A stretch of DNA of 64,000 nucleotides from Streptomyces rubradiris (GTDB lineage Bacteria; Actinomycetota; Actinomycetes; Streptomycetales; Streptomycetaceae), in NCBI RefSeq assembly GCF_016860525.1, contig NZ_BNEA01000015.1, positions 2,728,001-2,792,000 on the forward strand. The letters are read 5' to 3'. The notes beneath the pieces are model-generated. The model worked only from the letters and a program-made list of their open reading frames with translations. It had not been told where the DNA came from and made no database searches. Below are positions 26,676 to 37,124 of this stretch, piece by piece (the first letter of the stretch is position 1; the number at the start of each line of letters is the position of its first letter). A program made the translations under genes and the position numbers.

Positions 26676-29600
26676 GTGTCGCCACAGTCCCCCAGTAACT
26701 CATCGAGTCTCTCCACCGACGACCAAGCCGGGAAGAACCCCGCAGCCGCGTTCGGTGCGAACGAATGGCTCGTCGACGAGATCTATCAGCAGTACCTCCA
26801 GGACCCGAACTCCGTAGACCGCGCCTGGTGGGACTTCTTCGCCGATTACAAGCCGGGGGCTCCTGCCACCCCGGCCCCGGCGGGTGCCGCGGCCACCGGG
26901 TCCGCGCAGACCACCACGGCCCCGCAGGCACCCGCGGCCCCGGCCCCCCAGGCCGCCGCCCCGGCCCCGAAGCCCGCCGCGGCCCCCGCTCAGGCCCCGG
27001 CCCCCGCGGCTCCCGCCGCCCCCGCGGCGAAGGCCGCCCCGGCCAAGCCGGCGCAACCCGCACAGGCGCCCGCTCAGCCGAAGCCCAAGGCCGAACCGGC
27101 GAAGGAGGCCCCCGAGGGCCCCGAGCTGGTCACGCTGCGCGGCCCGTCCGCCGCCGTGGCGAAGAACATGGACGCCTCGCTGGAGATGCCGACCGCCACC
27201 TCGGTCCGCGCCGTCCCGGTGAAGCTGCTGTTCGACAACCGGATCGTCATCAACAACCACCTCAAGCGCGCCCGCGGCGGGAAGATCTCCTTCACGCACA
27301 TCATCGGGTACGCGATGGTGCAGGCCATCAAGGCCATGCCGTCGATGAACTGGTCGTACGGCATCAAGGACGGCAAGCCGACCCTGATCAAGCCGGCGCA
27401 CGTCAACCTCGGCCTGGCCATCGACCTGGTCAAGCCCAACGGTGACCGCCAGCTCGTCGTCGCGGCCATCAAGAAGGCCGAGACGCTGAACTTCTTCGAG
27501 TTCTGGCAGGCCTACGAGGACATCGTCCGCCGCGCCCGCGACGGCAAGCTGACGATGGACGACTTCACCGGCGTCACGGTCTCCCTGACCAACCCCGGCG
27601 GCCTCGGCACCGTCCACTCCGTGCCGCGCCTGATGCCCGGCCAGTCCGTGATCATGGGCGTCGGCTCCATGGACTACCCGGCGGAGTTCCAGGGCACCAG
27701 CCAGGACACCCTGAACAAGCTCGGCATCTCGAAGGTCATGACGCTCACGTCGACCTACGACCACCGGGTGATCCAGGGCGCCGCCTCCGGCGAGTTCCTG
27801 CGCCAGGTCGCCAACCTGCTGCTCGGCGAGAACGGCTTCTACGACGACATCTTCGAGGCGCTGCGCATCCCCTACGAGCCGGTCCGCTGGCTCAAGGACA
27901 TCGACGCCAGCCACGACGACGACGTCACCAAGGCCGCCCGCGTCTTCGAGCTGATCCACTCCTACCGGGTCCGCGGCCACGTCATGGCCGACACCGACCC
28001 GCTGGAGTACAAGCAGCGCAAGCACCCCGACCTGGACATCGTCGAGCACGGCCTCACCCTGTGGGACCTGGAGCGCGAGTTCGCCGTCGGCGGCTTCGCC
28101 GGCAAGTCGATGATGAAGCTCCGCGACATCCTCGGCGTGCTGCGCGACTCGTACTGCCGCACCACCGGCATCGAGTTCATGCACATCCAGGACCCCAAGC
28201 AGCGCAAGTGGATCCAGGACCGGGTGGAGCGCCCGCACTCCAAGATGGAGCGCGAGGAGCAGCTGCGCATCCTGCGCCGGCTGAACGCCGCGGAGGCGTT
28301 CGAAACCTTCCTGCAGACGAAGTACGTCGGCCAGAAGCGCTTCTCCCTGGAGGGCGGCGAGTCCGTCATCCCGCTGCTGGACGCGGTGATCGACTCCGCG
28401 GCCGAGTCCCGTCTGGACGAGGTCGTCATCGGCATGGCCCACCGCGGCCGCCTCAACGTGCTGGCCAACATCGTCGGCAAGTCGTACGCGCAGATCTTCC
28501 GCGAGTTCGAGGGCAACCTCGACCCGAAGTCGATGCACGGCTCCGGCGACGTGAAGTACCACCTGGGCGCCGAGGGCACCTTCACCGGCCTGGACGGCGA
28601 GCAGATCAAGGTCTCGCTGGTCGCCAACCCCTCCCACCTGGAAGCCGTCGACCCGGTCCTGGAGGGCGTCGCCCGCGCCAAGCAGGACATCATCAACAAG
28701 GGCGGCACGGACTTCACGGTGCTGCCGGTGGCGATCCACGGCGACGCGGCCTTCGCCGGCCAGGGCGTGGTGGCCGAGACCCTGAACATGTCGCAGCTGC
28801 GCGGCTACCGCACCGGCGGCACGGTCCACATCGTCATCAACAACCAGGTCGGCTTCACCGCCGCCCCCGAGTCCTCGCGTTCCTCCATGTACGCGACGGA
28901 CGTGGCCCGCATGATCGAGGCCCCGATCTTCCACGTGAACGGCGACGACCCGGAGGCCGTGGTCCGCGTCGCGCGTCTGGCCTTCGAGTTCCGCCAGGCG
29001 TTCAACAAGGACGTGGTGATCGACCTCATCTGCTACCGCCGCCGCGGTCACAACGAGTCGGACAACCCGGCCTTCACCCAGCCGCTGATGTACGACCTGA
29101 TCGACAAGAAGCGCTCGGTGCGCAAGCTGTACACCGAGTCCCTGATCGGTCGCGGCGACATCACCCTGGAAGAGGCCGAGCAGGCCCTCCAGGACTACCA
29201 GGGCCAGCTGGAGAAGGTCTTCACCGAGGTCCGCGAGGCCACCTCGCAGCCGGCCACCGGGGACGCCCAGGCGCCCCAGGACGGCTTCCCGGTCGCGGTC
29301 CCGACCGCGGTCTCCACCGAGGTCGTCAAGCGGATCGCCGAGTCCCAGGTCAACATCCCGGACACCATCACCGTCCACCCGCGGCTGCTCCCGCAGCTCC
29401 AGCGCCGGGCGGCGATGGTGGAGGACGGCACGATCGACTGGGGCATGGGCGAGACCCTCGCCATCGGCTCCCTGCTGCTGGAGGGCACCCCGGTCCGGCT
29501 GGCCGGCCAGGACTCCCAGCGCGGCACCTTCGGCCAGCGCCACGCGGTGCTGATCGACCGGGAGACCGGCGAGGAGTACACCCCGCTGCAGTACCTCGCC

Positions 29601-30482
29601 GAGGACCAGGCGCGGCTGAACGTCTACAACTCGCTGCTGTCCGAGTACGCGGCGATGGGCTTCGAGTACGGCTACTCGCTGGCCCGCCCGGACGCGCTGG
29701 TGATGTGGGAGGCCCAGTTCGGCGACTTCGTCAACGGCGCCCAGACGGTCGTCGACGAGTTCATCTCGTCGGCGGAGCAGAAGTGGAGCCAGACCTCCGG
29801 CGTCGTCCTGCTGCTCCCGCACGGCTACGAGGGCCAGGGTCCGGACCACTCCTCCGCGCGCCCCGAGCGGTTCCTCCAGCTGTGCGCGCAGAACAACATG
29901 ACGGTCGCCATGCCGACCTCGCCGTCGAACTACTTCCACCTCCTGCGGTGGCAGGTGCACAACCCGCACCACAAGCCGCTGGTCGTCTTCACCCCGAAGT
30001 CGATGCTGCGCCTGAAGGCCGCCGCGTCGAAGGCGGAGGAGTTCACGAGCGGCCAGTTCCGCCCGGTCATCGGCGACAGCACGGTCGACCCGGCCGCGGT
30101 CCGCAAGGTCGTCTTCTGCGCCGGCAAGGTCTACTACGACCTGGAGGCCGAGCGGCAGAAGCGGGGCGTCACGGACACGGCGATCATCCGGATCGAGCGG
30201 CTCTACCCGCTGCCGGGTGACGAGCTCCAGGCGGAGGTCAACAAGTACCCGAACGCCGAGAAGTACCTCTGGGCTCAGGAGGAGCCGGCGAACCAGGGTG
30301 CGTGGCCGTTCATCGCGCTCAACCTGATCGACCACCTGGACCTGGCGGTCGGCGCGGACATCCCGGCCGGCGAGCGGCTGCGGCGCATCTCGCGTCCGCA
30401 CTCCTCCTCCCCGGCGGTGGGTTCCGCGAAGCGGCACCAGGCCGAGCAGGAGCAGTTGGTGCGTGAGGTGTTCGAGGCGTAA
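26676..30482 (+). CDS. kgd: Multifunctional 2-oxoglutarate decarboxylase/dehydrogenase (E1o-E2o fusion)
   Basis: A 1268-residue fused enzyme of the actinobacterial TCA cycle. Parts in order: N-terminal helix for E1 docking ([18 protein letters not shown]), a long Ala/Pro/Lys linker (about 50-140), an E2-type succinyltransferase domain (about 150-390, with the active-site motif [12 protein letters not shown]), and the ThDP-dependent E1o dehydrogenase (about 420-1265, [10 protein letters not shown] and GDAAFAGQG for cofactor binding). No lipoyl domain is present, so lipoyl groups must come from the partner E2p, as known for this family. Start GTG 26676 is chosen because the conserved N-terminus begins there. 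It may also carboligate 2-oxoglutarate. Confidence 0.97.
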   Translation: MSPQSPSNSSSLSTDDQAGKNPAAAFGANEWLVDEIYQQYLQDPNSVDRAWWDFFADYKPGAPATPAPAGAAATGSAQTTTAPQAPAAPAPQAAAPAPKPAAAPAQAPAPAAPAAPAAKAAPAKPAQPAQAPAQPKPKAEPAKEAPEGPELVTLRGPSAAVAKNMDASLEMPTATSVRAVPVKLLFDNRIVINNHLKRARGGKISFTHIIGYAMVQAIKAMPSMNWSYGIKDGKPTLIKPAHVNLGLAIDLVKPNGDRQLVVAAIKKAETLNFFEFWQAYEDIVRRARDGKLTMDDFTGVTVSLTNPGGLGTVHSVPRLMPGQSVIMGVGSMDYPAEFQGTSQDTLNKLGISKVMTLTSTYDHRVIQGAASGEFLRQVANLLLGENGFYDDIFEALRIPYEPVRWLKDIDASHDDDVTKAARVFELIHSYRVRGHVMADTDPLEYKQRKHPDLDIVEHGLTLWDLEREFAVGGFAGKSMMKLRDILGVLRDSYCRTTGIEFMHIQDPKQRKWIQDRVERPHSKMEREEQLRILRRLNAAEAFETFLQTKYVGQKRFSLEGGESVIPLLDAVIDSAAESRLDEVVIGMAHRGRLNVLANIVGKSYAQIFREFEGNLDPKSMHGSGDVKYHLGAEGTFTGLDGEQIKVSLVANPSHLEAVDPVLEGVARAKQDIINKGGTDFTVLPVAIHGDAAFAGQGVVAETLNMSQLRGYRTGGTVHIVINNQVGFTAAPESSRSSMYATDVARMIEAPIFHVNGDDPEAVVRVARLAFEFRQAFNKDVVIDLICYRRRGHNESDNPAFTQPLMYDLIDKKRSVRKLYTESLIGRGDITLEEAEQALQDYQGQLEKVFTEVREATSQPATGDAQAPQDGFPVAVPTAVSTEVVKRIAESQVNIPDTITVHPRLLPQLQRRAAMVEDGTIDWGMGETLAIGSLLLEGTPVRLAGQDSQRGTFGQRHAVLIDRETGEEYTPLQYLAEDQARLNVYNSLLSEYAAMGFEYGYSLARPDALVMWEAQFGDFVNGAQTVVDEFISSAEQKWSQTSGVVLLLPHGYEGQGPDHSSARPERFLQLCAQNNMTVAMPTSPSNYFHLLRWQVHNPHHKPLVVFTPKSMLRLKAAASKAEEFTSGQFRPVIGDSTVDPAAVRKVVFCAGKVYYDLEAERQKRGVTDTAIIRIERLYPLPGDELQAEVNKYPNAEKYLWAQEEPANQGAWPFIALNLIDHLDLAVGADIPAGERLRRISRPHSSSPAVGSAKRHQAEQEQLVREVFEA

Positions 30483-30514
30483 GCCCGAAGTGGCCGAGGC
30501 GTAAGCCCTCCGAA

Positions 30515-30556
30515 AAGGGCCCGGTACCGAGTTCTCGCTCGGCACCGGGCCCTTTC
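30515..30556 (+). terminator. Strong terminator after kgd
   Basis: AAAGGGCCCGGTACCGAG, a short TTCTCG loop, then CTCGGCACCGGGCCCTTT forms an 18-bp stem with one mismatch, 32 bases after the kgd stop, ending in TTT. Confidence 0.8.
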
Positions 30557-30590
30557 GCCTGTCCGACGGGGTTTCCCGCCGTCCGCCGGC

Positions 30591-30770
30591 CTACTCGTCG
30601 TCCTCGTCGTCGAGCCGGGCGAGCCAGGTGGCCAGCCGCTCCACGGGCACCTCGAAGTCCGGGTTCAGGTCCACGAACGTGCGCAACTGCTCGGCGAGCC
30701 ACTCGAAGGTGACCTCTTCCTCGCCACGCCGCTTCTCCAGCTCCTCGATACCGCGGTCGGTGAAGTACAT
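30591..30770 (-). CDS. Small conserved protein (DUF6104-like), 59 residues
   Basis: A 59-residue acidic protein starting at ATG 30770, with a GGAG upstream. It begins MYFTDRGIEELEKRRGEEE and has the pattern of a small helical protein that I associate with DUF6104 of Streptomyces, always short. It has no membrane segment. The function is unknown. It is convergent with kgd and shares the strong terminator region. Confidence 0.75.
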   Translation of the reverse strand: MYFTDRGIEELEKRRGEEEVTFEWLAEQLRTFVDLNPDFEVPVERLATWLARLDDEDDE

Positions 30771-30922
30771 AGGGGCTACGTCTCCTGCGTAAACATCCAG
30801 CCGGCAACTCTCCCCACCAGCGTATGCCGCCGCCGACGCGCCCCGGCCCGGGGCAGCCGCGCGCAGGCGTCCCCCACACGCCGGCGCCTTCCCTCGAACG
30901 GGTGTCTTGACTTCACCTCGCC

Positions 30923-30960
30923 ACGATATATCGTGTTTGAGAGAAGACGCGATATGGCGT
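30923..30960. promoter_or_regulatory. Probable PadR operator region
   Basis: ACGATATATCGT (30923-30934) is a perfect 12-bp palindrome. ACGCGATATGGCGT (30947-30960) is an imperfect one, 25 bases away centre to centre. They lie just upstream of the DUF4097-padR operon, with TTGACT at 30907-30912 as a possible -35. AT-rich palindromes with a GATATATC core are typical of PadR autoregulation. Confidence 0.6.
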
Positions 30961-30990
30961 GTCACGACCGTGTCCGGCCGAGGAGGTCCC

Positions 30991-32088
30991 ATGTCCGAGT
31001 GGTCCGTCACCGAACCCCAGAAGCTGACCTTCGACAGCCCCGTGCGCGATCTCCAGGTCCGCATCGTCAACGGCACGGTGAACGTCGTCGGCACGGAGGA
31101 GGACTCGGCGCGGCTGGAGGTCTCGGAGCTGAAGGGCCCGCCCTTGGTGGTCACCCGGGACGGCTCCACGCTGACCGTGGCCTACGAGGACCTGCCGTGG
31201 AAGGGCTTCCTCAAGTGGCTCGACCGCAAGAGCCGGCGCCGCAGCGCGGTGGTCTCGCTCGCGGTCCCGGCCGGCACGCGCGTGGAGGTGGGCGTGGTGG
31301 GCGCCGGCGCGGTCGTCTCGGGCATCCGCGGGGCCGCGGTGATCAGGGGGGTGAACGGCGACAGCACCCTGGTCGGCGTCTCGGGCCCGGTCCGCGCGGA
31401 GACCGTCTCGGGAAGCCTGGAGGCCCAGGCGGTCACCGGGGACCTGACGTTCCACTCGGTCTCCGGAGACCTCACCGTCGTGGCGGGCTCCGGCCCCTCC
31501 GTGCGCGCCGAAACCGTCAGCGGCTCGATGATCGTCGACCTGGACCCGGACGGCCCCACGGACGTCGGCCTGACCAGCGTCTCCGGCGAGATCGCCATCC
31601 GCCTGCCGCACCCGGCGGACGCCGAGGTGGAGGCGAACACCGCGAGCGGCGTGGTGTCCAACGCCTTCGAGGGGCTGCGAGTGCACGGCCGGTGGGGCGC
31701 GCACAAGATCACCGGCCGGCTCGGCGCGGGCACGGGCAGACTGCGGGCCACCACGGTCTCGGGCTCGATAGCCCTGCTGCGCCGGCCGCCCCGGGACGAG
31801 GAGGAGCACACGTCCTGGCAGGCCGGCCCGCCGCGACCGCCGGAGTCCGACACCACGACCGTCACCGTGACCGTCACCGACCCGGCGCCCCCCGGCACCC
31901 CCGGCTCGCCCACCGCGCCGGAGGCACCCAGCGCCCCCTCGAACGCCCCGGCCGCCCCGGAGGCCCGCACGGCACCCCACCCGGCCGATCACCCACCGGC
32001 CACGCCGGGGGACAATTCCGTCTCCGGCCAGGACGCCACCGCCACCGGCGCCCCGGCCGACGGCACGACCGACAAGAAGGTGCTCTGA
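30991..32088 (+). CDS. DUF4097-family beta-helix protein
   Basis: A 365-residue protein starting at ATG 30991 behind GAGGAGGT. Residues 1-265 form the DUF4097 repeat of short beta-strands with recurring SG-ETVSGS-like turns (GPVRAETVSGS, VSGDLTVV, RAETVSGSMIV, ATTVSGSIAL), which should build a right-handed beta solenoid. The last 100 residues are a Pro/Ala/Thr-rich tail. It has no signal peptide, so it is probably cytoplasmic. It is followed one base later by a PadR regulator, a frequent pairing. The function is unknown; it may act as a cofactor of the regulator or in envelope stress. Confidence 0.85.
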   Translation: MSEWSVTEPQKLTFDSPVRDLQVRIVNGTVNVVGTEEDSARLEVSELKGPPLVVTRDGSTLTVAYEDLPWKGFLKWLDRKSRRRSAVVSLAVPAGTRVEVGVVGAGAVVSGIRGAAVIRGVNGDSTLVGVSGPVRAETVSGSLEAQAVTGDLTFHSVSGDLTVVAGSGPSVRAETVSGSMIVDLDPDGPTDVGLTSVSGEIAIRLPHPADAEVEANTASGVVSNAFEGLRVHGRWGAHKITGRLGAGTGRLRATTVSGSIALLRRPPRDEEEHTSWQAGPPRPPESDTTTVTVTVTDPAPPGTPGSPTAPEAPSAPSNAPAAPEARTAPHPADHPPATPGDNSVSGQDATATGAPADGTTDKKVL

Positions 32089-32089
32089 C

Positions 32090-33142
32090 ATGCCTCCCGT
32101 CTTCGCCCACGGCCGCCTGCGCCTGTACCTGCTCAAGCTGCTCGACGAGGCCCCGCGCCACGGCTACGAGGTGATCAGGCTCCTGGAGGAGCGCTTTCAG
32201 GGCCTCTACGCCCCTTCGGCGGGCACGGTCTACCCGCGCCTGGCCAAGCTGGAGGCGGAGGGCCTGGTCCGGCACACCACCGAGGGCGGCCGCAAGGTGT
32301 ACGCCATCACGGACGCGGGCCGCGCCGAGCTGGCCGACCGCAGCGGTGAACTGGCCGACCTGGAGCTGGAGATCCGCGAATCGGTCGCGGAACTGGCCGC
32401 CGAGATAAGGGCCGACGTGCGTGGCGCGGCCGGCGACCTGCGCCGCGAGGTGCGCGCCGCCGCGTCCGAGGCCCGCCGCGCACGGACGTCCGGGGGCGAC
32501 TTCGCCCACGGGGAGTACGGCGACCTGGGCGACAAGGAGGCGTGGCGGGCCGCCAAGGAGGAGATGCGCCGGGTCAAGCAGGAGTGGAAGGAGCAGACGC
32601 GGCGCGCGAAGGACGAGAGCCGCCGGGCACGCGAGGAGGCCGAGCGGGCCCGCCGCCAGGCCCAGGAGGCGCAGGCCCGGGCGCGGGTCCAGGCGCAGGA
32701 AGAGGTACAGCGCATCGCCCGGCGCGTCCAGGAACGCGTCCAGGACCACTTCACGCGCGGCGACTGGCCCACGGGCCTCCGCGAGGGCCTGTCCGAACTG
32801 ACGAAGGAATTCGGCGACTTCGCCAGGGACTGGGGGACGGACCGGGGCTTCCCCCGCACGACGAAGGAGACGCCCCGCACCACACCGCCCTCGGAGCCGG
32901 AGCCGCACTACACCCCGGCCTCGGAGGACTTCCCCGCCGATTACGAACCGGCCTGGGCCCACGAGACGCCCACCGGCGACCCGGCCCGCGACCTGGACCG
33001 CCTGCTGGACCGCTTCCGCGACGACATCCGCGACGCGGCCCGCGACAACGGCATCACCCCGGCCCAGCTCCAGGAAACCCGCCACCACCTCACCAAGGCA
33101 GCGACCCGCATCGCGGCGGTCCTCCACGCCCACAAGCCCTGA
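32090..33142 (+). CDS. PadR-family regulator with long charged coiled-coil tail
   Basis: A 350-residue protein. Residues 1-90 are a PadR winged helix (LLKLLDEAPRHGYEVIRLLEE, then APSAGTVYPRLAKLEAEGLV). Residues 95-235 are a highly charged, Ala/Arg/Glu-rich coiled coil, much longer than the usual C-terminal dimerisation helix. The end (about 240-350) is acidic and Pro-rich, then helical. The ATG begins one base after the DUF4097 stop, so they form an operon. Autoregulation through the upstream palindromes is likely. Confidence 0.88.
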   Translation: MPPVFAHGRLRLYLLKLLDEAPRHGYEVIRLLEERFQGLYAPSAGTVYPRLAKLEAEGLVRHTTEGGRKVYAITDAGRAELADRSGELADLELEIRESVAELAAEIRADVRGAAGDLRREVRAAASEARRARTSGGDFAHGEYGDLGDKEAWRAAKEEMRRVKQEWKEQTRRAKDESRRAREEAERARRQAQEAQARARVQAQEEVQRIARRVQERVQDHFTRGDWPTGLREGLSELTKEFGDFARDWGTDRGFPRTTKETPRTTPPSEPEPHYTPASEDFPADYEPAWAHETPTGDPARDLDRLLDRFRDDIRDAARDNGITPAQLQETRHHLTKAATRIAAVLHAHKP

Positions 33143-33144
33143 CC

Positions 33145-33190
33145 GGGAGCGCCCGCCCTCCAGACGGCCGGGCCGAGAGGGCGAGCTCCC
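33145..33190. terminator. Hairpin between convergent padR and dehydrogenase genes
   Basis: GGGAGC pairs with GCTCCC and CGCCCTC with GAGGGCG across an internal loop. The hairpin lies between two converging stops and could end transcription both ways. Confidence 0.5.
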
Positions 33191-33198
33191 CCGAAACC

Positions 33199-34164
33199 CT
33201 AGGAGTTGGTCAGCACGATCTTGCCGAACTGTTCGCCGGACGCGAGCCGTTCGAAGCCTTCGCGTGCCCGGTCCAGGGGAAGCTCCTCGTCGATCACGGG
33301 CCGTACACCGGTCGCGGCGCAGAAGGAGAGCAGGTCCTCCAGCTCGTCCTTGGTGCCCATCGTGGACCCGACGACCTTCAGCTCCAGGAAGAAGATCCGG
33401 GTCAGCTCGGCATGCGAGGGCCGGTCCCCGCTGGTCGCCCCGGAGATGACCAGCGTGCCACCGGGCCGCAGCGACTTCACCGAGTGGGACCAGGTCGCGG
33501 CGCCCACGGTCTCGATGACGGCGTCCACCCGCTGCGGCAGCCGGGCCCCCGGTTCCACCGCCTCCACGGCGCCCAGTTCCATGGCCCGCTTGCGCTTCGC
33601 CTCGTCCCGGCTGGTGGCGAAGACCCGCAGTCCGGCCGCCTTGCCGAGGACGATCGCGGCCGTGGCGACACCCCCGCCCGCGCCCTGCACGAGGACCGAG
33701 TCCCCGGGCCGTACCCCGGCGTTGGTGAACAGCATCCGGTACGCCGTCAGCCAGGCCGTCGGCAGACAGGCGGCCTCGGCGAAGGACAGCTCCTTCGGCT
33801 TGGGCAGCACGTTCCAGGTCGGTACGGCGACCTGTTCGGCGAAGGTGCCCTGGTAGCGCTCGGTGAGGATGGAGCGCGGCTCGTGCGGGCCGACGCCGTG
33901 GCCGCTCTGGCCGATGACGGAGTGCAGGACGACCTCGTTGCCGTCCTCGTCGACACCGGCGGCATCGCAGCCGAGGATCATCGGCAGCCGGTCCTCCGGG
34001 AGGCCGACGCCCCGCAGGGACCAGAGGTCGTGGTGGTTGAGGGAGGCGGCGCGCACGGTGATCGTGCTCCAGCCGGGACGGACCTCGGGAGCCGGACGCT
34101 CCCCCAACTCGAGGCCGGTGAGCGGCTGGTCGCGGTCGATTCGGGCAGCGTAGACAGCGAACAT
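33199..34164 (-). CDS. MDR-superfamily NAD(P)-dependent alcohol dehydrogenase
   Basis: A 321-residue zinc-type medium-chain dehydrogenase/reductase. It has the GroES-like N-terminal half (ASLNHHDLWSLRGVG, ILGCDAAGVDEDG) and a Rossmann domain with VLVQGAGGGVATAAIVLGKAAG. The four-cysteine structural zinc loop is absent, and GC-DAAGV takes the place of the usual GHE motif, so it is closer to zinc-independent quinone-oxidoreductase-like members. The substrate is unknown. ATG 34164 has TATCGT 7 bases upstream and no ribosome site, suggesting a leaderless start. Confidence 0.87.
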   Translation of the reverse strand: MFAVYAARIDRDQPLTGLELGERPAPEVRPGWSTITVRAASLNHHDLWSLRGVGLPEDRLPMILGCDAAGVDEDGNEVVLHSVIGQSGHGVGPHEPRSILTERYQGTFAEQVAVPTWNVLPKPKELSFAEAACLPTAWLTAYRMLFTNAGVRPGDSVLVQGAGGGVATAAIVLGKAAGLRVFATSRDEAKRKRAMELGAVEAVEPGARLPQRVDAVIETVGAATWSHSVKSLRPGGTLVISGATSGDRPSHAELTRIFFLELKVVGSTMGTKDELEDLLSFCAATGVRPVIDEELPLDRAREGFERLASGEQFGKIVLTNS

Positions 34165-34306
34165 GCAGCCGACGATAGGGGTGTGACGCACCCGGCGGAA
34201 CCAGTCCCCCCTGTGACACATGCCCTCTTGCGCGACGGCACCCGTACGCCGCAGGACCACCGCCACCCGCACCCGGCCCTCTCGCCGGGCACCCCTCCCA
34301 ACGAAA

Positions 34307-34336
34307 AACGGCCCCGCCCAAGCGGGCGGGGCCGTT
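34307..34336 (-). terminator. Intrinsic terminator of the malic enzyme gene
   Basis: On the minus strand, AACGGCCCCGCCC, a 4-base loop and GGGCGGGGCCGTT are followed by a run of T (TTTTTCGT). This is a textbook Rho-independent terminator 11 bases after the stop. Confidence 0.9.
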
Positions 34337-34346
34337 CAGTGCCAGG

Positions 34347-35570
34347 TCACCGGCGGGCGACGCCCTCCGCGCGCGCGGCGGCCGCGACCGCCGCGGTGAC
34401 GGCGGGAGCGACCCGCTCGTCGAACGGCGACGGGATCACGTAGTCGGCGGCGAGGTCGTCACCGACCACCGCGGCCAGCGCCTCGGCGGCGGCGATCTTC
34501 ATCCCCTCCGTGATCCGCGTGGCCCGCACCTGGAGCGCGCCGGCGAAGATGCCGGGGAAGGCCAGCACGTTGTTGATCTGGTTGGGGAAGTCCGAGCGCC
34601 CGGTGGCGACGACCGCCGCGTACTTGTGCGCGACGTCGGGGTGCACCTCGGGGTTCGGGTTGGCCATCGCGAACACGAAGGCGCCCTCCGCCATGGAGGC
34701 CACGGCCTCCTCCGGGACCGTACCGCCGGAGACGCCGATGAAGACGTCCGCACCCGCCAGGGCGTTCTCCAGCGAACCGGTGAGGCCGGCCTTGTTGGTG
34801 AATCCGGCCAGCTCGCGCTTGACCGGGGTCAGGTCGTCCCGGTCGGCCGACACCACGCCCTTGCGGTCCGTCACCGCCACGTCCCCGATGCCGGCCTCGA
34901 CCAGCATCTTGGCGATGGCGACACCGGCCGCGCCGGCGCCCGAGATGACGGCCCGCAGCTGCCCGATCTCGCGTCCGCTCAGCCGCGCCGCGTTGCGCAG
35001 CGCCGCGAGCGTCACGACGGCCGTGCCGTGCTGGTCGTCGTGGAAGACCGGGATGTCCAGCCGCTCCTGGAGCCGGCGCTCGATCTCGAAGCACCGGGGG
35101 GCCGAGATGTCCTCCAGGTTCACTCCGCCGAAGGAGGGAGCGAGCCGGACGACGGTCTCCACGATGTCGTCGACGTCGGTGCAGTCGAGGGCGATCGGGA
35201 CCGCGTCCACGCCACCGAACTGCTTGAACAGGATGGCCTTGCCCTCCATCACGGGGAGGGATGCCTGGGGGCCGATGTCCCCGAGCCCGAGCACGGCCGT
35301 ACCGTCGGTGACGACGGCGACCACACTGGATTTCCACGTGTAGTCGTTGACCAGCTCCGGCTGTTCCGCGATCGCGGTGCACACGCGCGCGACGCCGGGC
35401 GTGTACGCGAGGGAAAGGTCGTCCTTGTCGCGGACCGGCACGGTGGCCTGCACGGCCATCTTGCCGCCGCGGTGCAGCGCGAACGCCGGATCGAAGGAAT
35501 CGAGGGGCTCGGCCCCGCCGTCCTGGTCCGTTGTGCTGTCGCTGCGAGGATTGACGATCTCCGCTGCCAC
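34347..35570 (-). CDS. Malic enzyme (malate to pyruvate, NAD(P)+)
   Basis: A 407-residue short-form bacterial malic enzyme that oxidatively decarboxylates malate to pyruvate, linking the TCA cycle to NADPH and acetyl-CoA supply. Seen: [11 protein letters not shown] (N-terminal malate site, near residue 55), [19 protein letters not shown] (near 110-125), metal-binding [14 protein letters not shown] and [12 protein letters not shown] (near 150-180), and a dinucleotide loop [14 protein letters not shown] (near 205). From memory the S. coelicolor orthologue is NADP-dependent; the cofactor cannot be read here. Start GTG 35570 follows AAGGGGTAAG. It has its own terminator. Confidence 0.94.
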   Translation of the reverse strand: MAAEIVNPRSDSTTDQDGGAEPLDSFDPAFALHRGGKMAVQATVPVRDKDDLSLAYTPGVARVCTAIAEQPELVNDYTWKSSVVAVVTDGTAVLGLGDIGPQASLPVMEGKAILFKQFGGVDAVPIALDCTDVDDIVETVVRLAPSFGGVNLEDISAPRCFEIERRLQERLDIPVFHDDQHGTAVVTLAALRNAARLSGREIGQLRAVISGAGAAGVAIAKMLVEAGIGDVAVTDRKGVVSADRDDLTPVKRELAGFTNKAGLTGSLENALAGADVFIGVSGGTVPEEAVASMAEGAFVFAMANPNPEVHPDVAHKYAAVVATGRSDFPNQINNVLAFPGIFAGALQVRATRITEGMKIAAAEALAAVVGDDLAADYVIPSPFDERVAPAVTAAVAAAARAEGVARR

Positions 35571-36127
35571 TTTGTCTTACCCCTTAGGTATGCATGGTTT
35601 GAGGGTCGTCCACTCCTGGTGAGGGGTGGGCGGGCACCGCGTACGGCCCGATTGCTGATACGTACGAGGCCATACGCGACGGGCGCGCCGCACACGCGCC
35701 CTGAGCCCCGGATGAGGGGTGTAAAGAACCTTCTTACCGGACGGACGGTGCCCACGACGAGTCCAATAGGTCCAAGGTCACATCCCGGAACGGGCGGGCG
35801 GCGCCGAGGTGACGCGCGACCGGCGGGCCGGAATGGCTGGAAATCGCGCACGCCACAGAGGGGCCGGGCTGACCGCATGGTGAGACACGCCGAAGATTCT
35901 CCGGCCGGCGGAGCGGATTACCGCAGATGGTCCTGCGGCTAAGGACCGAAGTTGTACCGACCTGATCCGATTCGGGGGTCACCCGTTATGCGATTTTGAC
36001 ATAGCGACTCCCCTGAATGGCGTAGTCCGAATGGCAAGATGCCGTAAACCCACGAGGTCGCGACACCCGAAGGTGTGTGTTTCCGTCGACCCATCGGCAA
36101 CTCTTCCCATCCGCCGGAGGAACCACG
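35571..36127. other. Long divergent region between malic enzyme and ABC transporter
   Basis: 557 bases, no gene seen. It contains a TTGACA hexamer at 35996-36001 pointing toward the transporter, though no good -10 follows at 17-18 bases. The stretch 35940-36060 is less GC-rich than average, as expected for a promoter. A long leader for the transporter operon is possible, but I recognise no riboswitch fold. Confidence 0.4.
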
Positions 36128-37084
36128 ATGACCGCAAGCTCCACCCGTCGTACCACCGCCGCGCGCTCCCGTCTTGCCGCGGTCGGTGCGATCGCGGTCG
36201 CAGGCGCCCTGCTGCTCACCGGCTGCGGTGACCAGACGAAGGACAAGGACAAGGACTCCGGCAGCGCGTCCAACAGCGCCCCGCTCGCCGACAAGCTCCC
36301 GCAGGACATCCGGGGCAAGGGCAAGATCCGGGTCGGTTCGGACATCGCGTACGCCCCCGTGGAGTACAAGGACTCCAGCGGCAAGGTGGTCGGCCTGGAC
36401 CCGGACCTGGCGGAGGCCCTGGGCAAGCAGCTCGGGGTGACGTTCGAGTTCCAGGACGGCACCTTCGACGCCCTGCTCACCGGTCTGCGCTCGGACCGGT
36501 ACGACATCGCGATGTCGGCGATGACGGACAGCAAGAACCGTCAGGAGGGCATCGATCCCGACACCGGCAAGCACGTCGGCGAGGGCGTCGACTTCGTCGA
36601 CTATCTGACCGCCGGTGTCTCCATATACACCCGCAAGGGAGACACCGAGGGCATAAAGACCTGGGACGACCTGTGCGGCAAGAAGCTGGCCGTGCAGCGC
36701 GGCACCACCTCGGACGACCTGGCCAAGCAGCAGGCGAAGAAGTGTCCGAAGGGCAAGAAGCTCTCCATCGAGGCGTTCGACGACAACCAGCAGGCCCAGA
36801 CCCGGCTGCGCTCGGGCGGCGTGGACGCCGTGTCCGCCGACTTCCCGGTCGCCGCGTACGCCGTGAAGACCTCCGGCGGCGGCAAGGACTTCGAGCTGGT
36901 GGGCGAGCAGGTCGAGGCGGCCCCGTACGGCATCGCGGTCTCCAAGGAGGAGACCCAGCTGCGGGACGCCCTCCAGGCGGCGATGAACGCGCTCATCAAG
37001 AACGGCGAGTACCAGAAGATCCTCGAGAAGTGGGGCGCCCAGGACGGCGCCGTCAAGGAGTCCGTCATCAACGGCGGCAAGTGA
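36128..37084 (+). CDS. Amino-acid (glutamate-type) ABC transporter substrate-binding lipoprotein
   Basis: A 318-residue lipoprotein starting at ATG 36128 behind GGAGGAA. The signal peptide ends in the lipobox LLLTGC (Cys36), then a Lys/Asp/Ser linker, then a family 3 extracellular solute-binding domain (GKIRVGSDIAYAPVEY, GLDPDLAEALGKQLG, YDIAMSAMTDSKNRQ). It captures a polar amino acid outside the membrane for the permease and ATPase that follow in the same operon. From orthology I recall this locus as glutamate-type; the ligand is not proven by sequence. Confidence 0.93.
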   Translation: MTASSTRRTTAARSRLAAVGAIAVAGALLLTGCGDQTKDKDKDSGSASNSAPLADKLPQDIRGKGKIRVGSDIAYAPVEYKDSSGKVVGLDPDLAEALGKQLGVTFEFQDGTFDALLTGLRSDRYDIAMSAMTDSKNRQEGIDPDTGKHVGEGVDFVDYLTAGVSIYTRKGDTEGIKTWDDLCGKKLAVQRGTTSDDLAKQQAKKCPKGKKLSIEAFDDNQQAQTRLRSGGVDAVSADFPVAAYAVKTSGGGKDFELVGEQVEAAPYGIAVSKEETQLRDALQAAMNALIKNGEYQKILEKWGAQDGAVKESVINGGK

Positions 37085-37124
37085 CCCGCGACCTGCAAGC
37101 AGCGGCCACCGAGAGGCACTCCCC

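Noticed and set aside
26700..30545. 1281-codon minus-strand frame opposite kgd
   Set aside because: Artefact of codon bias; no domain likeness, while kgd is unambiguous.
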